Source: JBFFMO01 sp041390025
GTDB lineage: Bacteria; Myxococcota_A; Bradymonadia; Bradymonadales; Bradymonadaceae
Assembly (NCBI GenBank): GCA_041390025.1
Contig: JAWKQR010000011.1
Coordinates: 62,001-126,000, forward strand
Direction: 5' to 3'
Length of the DNA: 64,000 nt
Part shown: piece after piece, positions 62,023 through 64,000 of the stretch
How positions within the stretch are numbered: the first letter of the stretch is position 1
Layout of the letters: each line of letters opens with the position of its first letter
The notes under the pieces: generated by a model
What the model was told of the DNA's origin: nothing
Database searches by the model: none
What the model saw: only the letters and a program-made list of their open reading frames with translations
Program-made: the position numbers and the translations under genes

Positions 62023-63524
62023 ACTTCGATACGCTTCCACGAGCCTTCCCAAAACTTCCACGCCATCGCCGACGCCAGCGCGAGCACGTAGACCGTGGCC
62101 GAGAGCCACACGCCCAAGAAGCCGAGGTCAAAGATCACGCCGAAAACGTAGGTCAGCGGTGCTAAACATGTGATGTGGAGCAGCAGCTCGACGTACATGA
62201 CGAATTTGGTGTTGCCCGCCCCGAACAGGGCCTGCGTGAGGATCAGCGCCATGGCGATGAAGACTTCGAGCGCTGCCATGATGCGCAAGCCCGGTATCGC
62301 CGCGTGGATCACCGCAGCGTCGTCGCTTAGGAGGTCGAGGAAGAATGCAGGTTGTAAGATGATGACCAATCCGATGACGCCGAACACGTAGGAGCCGATC
62401 CGGACGGCGTCCCACCCATACGCTTCTGCGAGGTCGTAGCGTTTTTCACCCATCGATCGCGACACTAGGGTCGCTGCGGCCGTCCCGAACGCGATGCACA
62501 TCACGAACCCAATGCTTAACAGGTCGATGATGAGCTTCGCGGCGGTCGTGTAAATAGGGGGGCGCGACGAGGTGACGAGGTAATGCCAGTCGCTCGTGAA
62601 AACCAACCCCGAGTGGTCCGTCAATGTTCGCAAGCCACTTTGAAACGCAGTCCAATCGCTTGTGCTGTGCAGCGGGGATGGTCCAAGCGCCGCGAGCACG
62701 GCGCGCTCGTCGAGGATCCCGATGATCTTGAGGAACATCAGCACACCCGCCATAACAAACAACTGTGCTGCGCCGCTTGGAACACTGAGTTTGACGATTT
62801 CCCACATCTGACCGGCGCGAATCGTTTTGGGGCGGTAATAACGGTGAGGTTGTCGGTACTTGGCGCGAAGCGACCAAATCACCATCACCCCTAGGCCTAC
62901 GAAGACGGAAATGACACTCGCGATCGCAGCACCGGTTACGTAGTACGCCGGGATCGGACCAGCGCCGAAGATGAACACGTAGTTCAACACGATGTTCGCG
63001 AGGTTCATCGTGATGGCGGCATACATGTGCACCCGCGTGCTGCCCAAGCCGTCGAAGAACCCCTTGTAGCTCGTCGTCATGACCATGGGCAATATGCCCA
63101 AGATCCGAAACCGCGCGTATGGAATTCCCAAGCCGATGACGCTCTCGTTCGTGGTCAAGAACTTGAAGAGGTAAGGAATGACCGCCCAACCCACCCATGT
63201 AAAAACGATGGAGCTCAGCGCGGCGACAATCAGACTGTTGGTGAGCACGGCACCGGCTTCTTCGGGCGCGTTGGCACCGAGTCGCCGGGCGGTCATCGCT
63301 TGGGTTCCAATCCCGATCGCGGCGAGGAATCCGCCGATGCTCCACAGAATCGGCAGCGAGAACCCCAACGCGGCTTGCCCCGGGATGGAATACGTTGGAT
63401 CGAGCTTGCCCACGAAGATGGTGTCCACGACGTTGATAAACGTTTGAGTGAACATTGCGATGACGATGGGCGCGGCAAGCACCGAGATGGTCTTTGCGCG
63501 GGTCTTATCGATTCCGAATGCCAT
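62019..63524 (-). CDS. MATE-family multidrug/sodium antiporter
   Basis: A 501-residue protein with about twelve membrane helices in two halves. Family blocks: V-D-T-I-F-V-G-K-L near residue 33, G-T-Q-A-M-T-A-R-R-L-G-A in the first half, and a matching L-V-S-R-S-M-G-E-K-R in the second. It exports organic cations or metabolites using a proton or sodium gradient; the substrate is not deducible. A loop of about 60 residues between the halves is longer than usual. Confidence 0.9.
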   Translation of the reverse strand: MAFGIDKTRAKTISVLAAPIVIAMFTQTFINVVDTIFVGKLDPTYSIPGQAALGFSLPILWSIGGFLAAIGIGTQAMTARRLGANAPEEAGAVLTNSLIVAALSSIVFTWVGWAVIPYLFKFLTTNESVIGLGIPYARFRILGILPMVMTTSYKGFFDGLGSTRVHMYAAITMNLANIVLNYVFIFGAGPIPAYYVTGAAIASVISVFVGLGVMVIWSLRAKYRQPHRYYRPKTIRAGQMWEIVKLSVPSGAAQLFVMAGVLMFLKIIGILDERAVLAALGPSPLHSTSDWTAFQSGLRTLTDHSGLVFTSDWHYLVTSSRPPIYTTAAKLIIDLLSIGFVMCIAFGTAAATLVSRSMGEKRYDLAEAYGWDAVRIGSYVFGVIGLVIILQPAFFLDLLSDDAAVIHAAIPGLRIMAALEVFIAMALILTQALFGAGNTKFVMYVELLLHITCLAPLTYVFGVIFDLGFLGVWLSATVYVLALASAMAWKFWEGSWKRIEV

Positions 63525-63716
63525 GCGTCGCCGTACTTCGAGAAAGGCACGTGGTTCTAGACCACGGTTATCCTAGAACGCAAGCGCGTTCCTATGATGT
63601 AGGGCAAAGTAGGGGAATATAAGGTCATGAGGGATGCTTGACGCCAATTGAGGGGGTCCTGTAGGGTCTCGCCGGTTCTAAATGACAATGACGTTGACAC
63701 GATGAAGGAGAGCAGC

Positions 63717-64000
63717 ATGAAGCTCACAAGGGTAATGGGATGGGTTTTCTTGTCGATCGCGGCACTGATGCTCACGGCTTGCGGGCCCGACTACCCCAAG
63801 TGCGATAACGACGATCACTGCGCCGAAAAAGGCAAGGCAGACGGGCGTTTGATGTGTGTCAATGGTTTGTGTCAGCAATGTCGTGAGAACTCAGATTGCG
63901 GCGATGCAGCCATGGAATGCAACGCAGGTGTCTGTGAGCAGATCCCCGGATACTGCACCGCGACCACCGATTGTCCCGGCAATCAGAAATGCCGCGGGAA
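63717..64000 (+). CDS. Cys-rich lipoprotein, N-terminal part
   Basis: The gene runs off the end of the window. ATG 63717 has AAGGAG six bases upstream; an in-frame ATG at 63702 would put that site inside the gene, so it was rejected. The signal I-A-A-L-M-L-T-A-C-G has a lipobox at Cys22. The mature part has small Cys-rich repeats (K-C-D-N-D-D-H-C, L-C-Q-Q-C-R-E-N-S-D-C, V-C-E-Q), which probably form disulfide knots. Such repeats are common in surface lipoproteins of Myxococcota, sometimes before an OmpA domain that would lie outside the window. Confidence 0.75.
   Translation, partial: MKLTRVMGWVFLSIAALMLTACGPDYPKCDNDDHCAEKGKADGRLMCVNGLCQQCRENSDCGDAAMECNAGVCEQIPGYCTATTDCPGNQKCRG

Noticed and set aside
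63570..63600. Small inverted repeat GAACGC / GCGTTC as a terminator
   Set aside because: Only six pairs, no T-run, and upstream of the MATE start rather than after a gene.

Overview
The window looks like chromosomal DNA of a GC-rich, Gram-negative deltaproteobacterium-like organism, most likely Myxococcota and perhaps Bradymonadia. This is inferred from the gene repertoire: Hanks-type kinases with AAA/TPR modules, many lipoproteins, HEAT and TPR proteins, an OmpA protein with thrombospondin type-3 repeats, a CehA/McbA metallohydrolase, a DM13 lipoprotein and a high-potential iron-sulfur protein. Genes are packed tightly, with many ATGA or TGATG start/stop overlaps. Several convergent pairs share the bases of their stop codons.

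Layout. 1-3.1 kb: end of a TPR protein, then a large protein with a C-terminal methyltransferase domain. 3.1-9.4 kb: a minus-strand locus of the STM4011-STM4015 type (two radical SAM proteins, an ATP-grasp-like protein, a leucine-rich protein with an inserted BRCT domain) followed by a Tat-exported HiPIP. The middle of this locus (about 5.3-7.3 kb) is badly broken and contains a shattered HAD hydrolase on the opposite strand. 9.4-15 kb: OmpA/TSP3 protein and two tandem paralogous lipoproteins. 15-18.4 kb: acyltransferase, NAD-epimerase and a HEAT-repeat protein. 18.4-27.9 kb: a 2400-residue TPR-like protein, an alpha/beta hydrolase with a Cys at the nucleophile position, and a prepilin-like two-helix membrane protein behind a hairpin leader. 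27.8-33.9 kb: acyl-CoA ligase, DUF2723 membrane protein, phosphatase, HMA copper-chaperone-like protein and small secreted proteins. 34-38.4 kb: kinase-AAA-TPR protein, two lipoproteins (one DM13), a bidirectional terminator and tRNA-Pro. 38.5-41.8 kb: folE2-queD-pyrC-xth operon. 41.9-46.5 kb: kinase, phosphatase-superfamily membrane protein and lipocalin-like protein. 46.6-49.7 kb: parA-parB and a membrane lytic transglycosylase. 49.7-56.9 kb: acyl-CoA carboxylase beta subunit behind a palindromic operator, an EF-hand-like protein, CehA-like metallohydrolase and a porin. 57-60.1 kb: a translation cluster of SRP RNA, four tRNA-Ser covering all six Ser codons, tadA, tRNA-Arg(ACG) and thrS. 60.2-64 kb: DsbA-like lipoprotein, CxxCH lipoprotein, MATE transporter and the start of a Cys-rich lipoprotein.

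A caution applies throughout. At least a dozen genes, including the essential thrS and tadA, and two tRNAs carry small indels, often in short homopolymers. Many are therefore more likely assembly errors than biology. Frameshifted genes whose pieces still read as one protein are given here as single CDS features with the break noted. Only the heavily damaged 4.5-8.2 kb genes are called pseudogenes.
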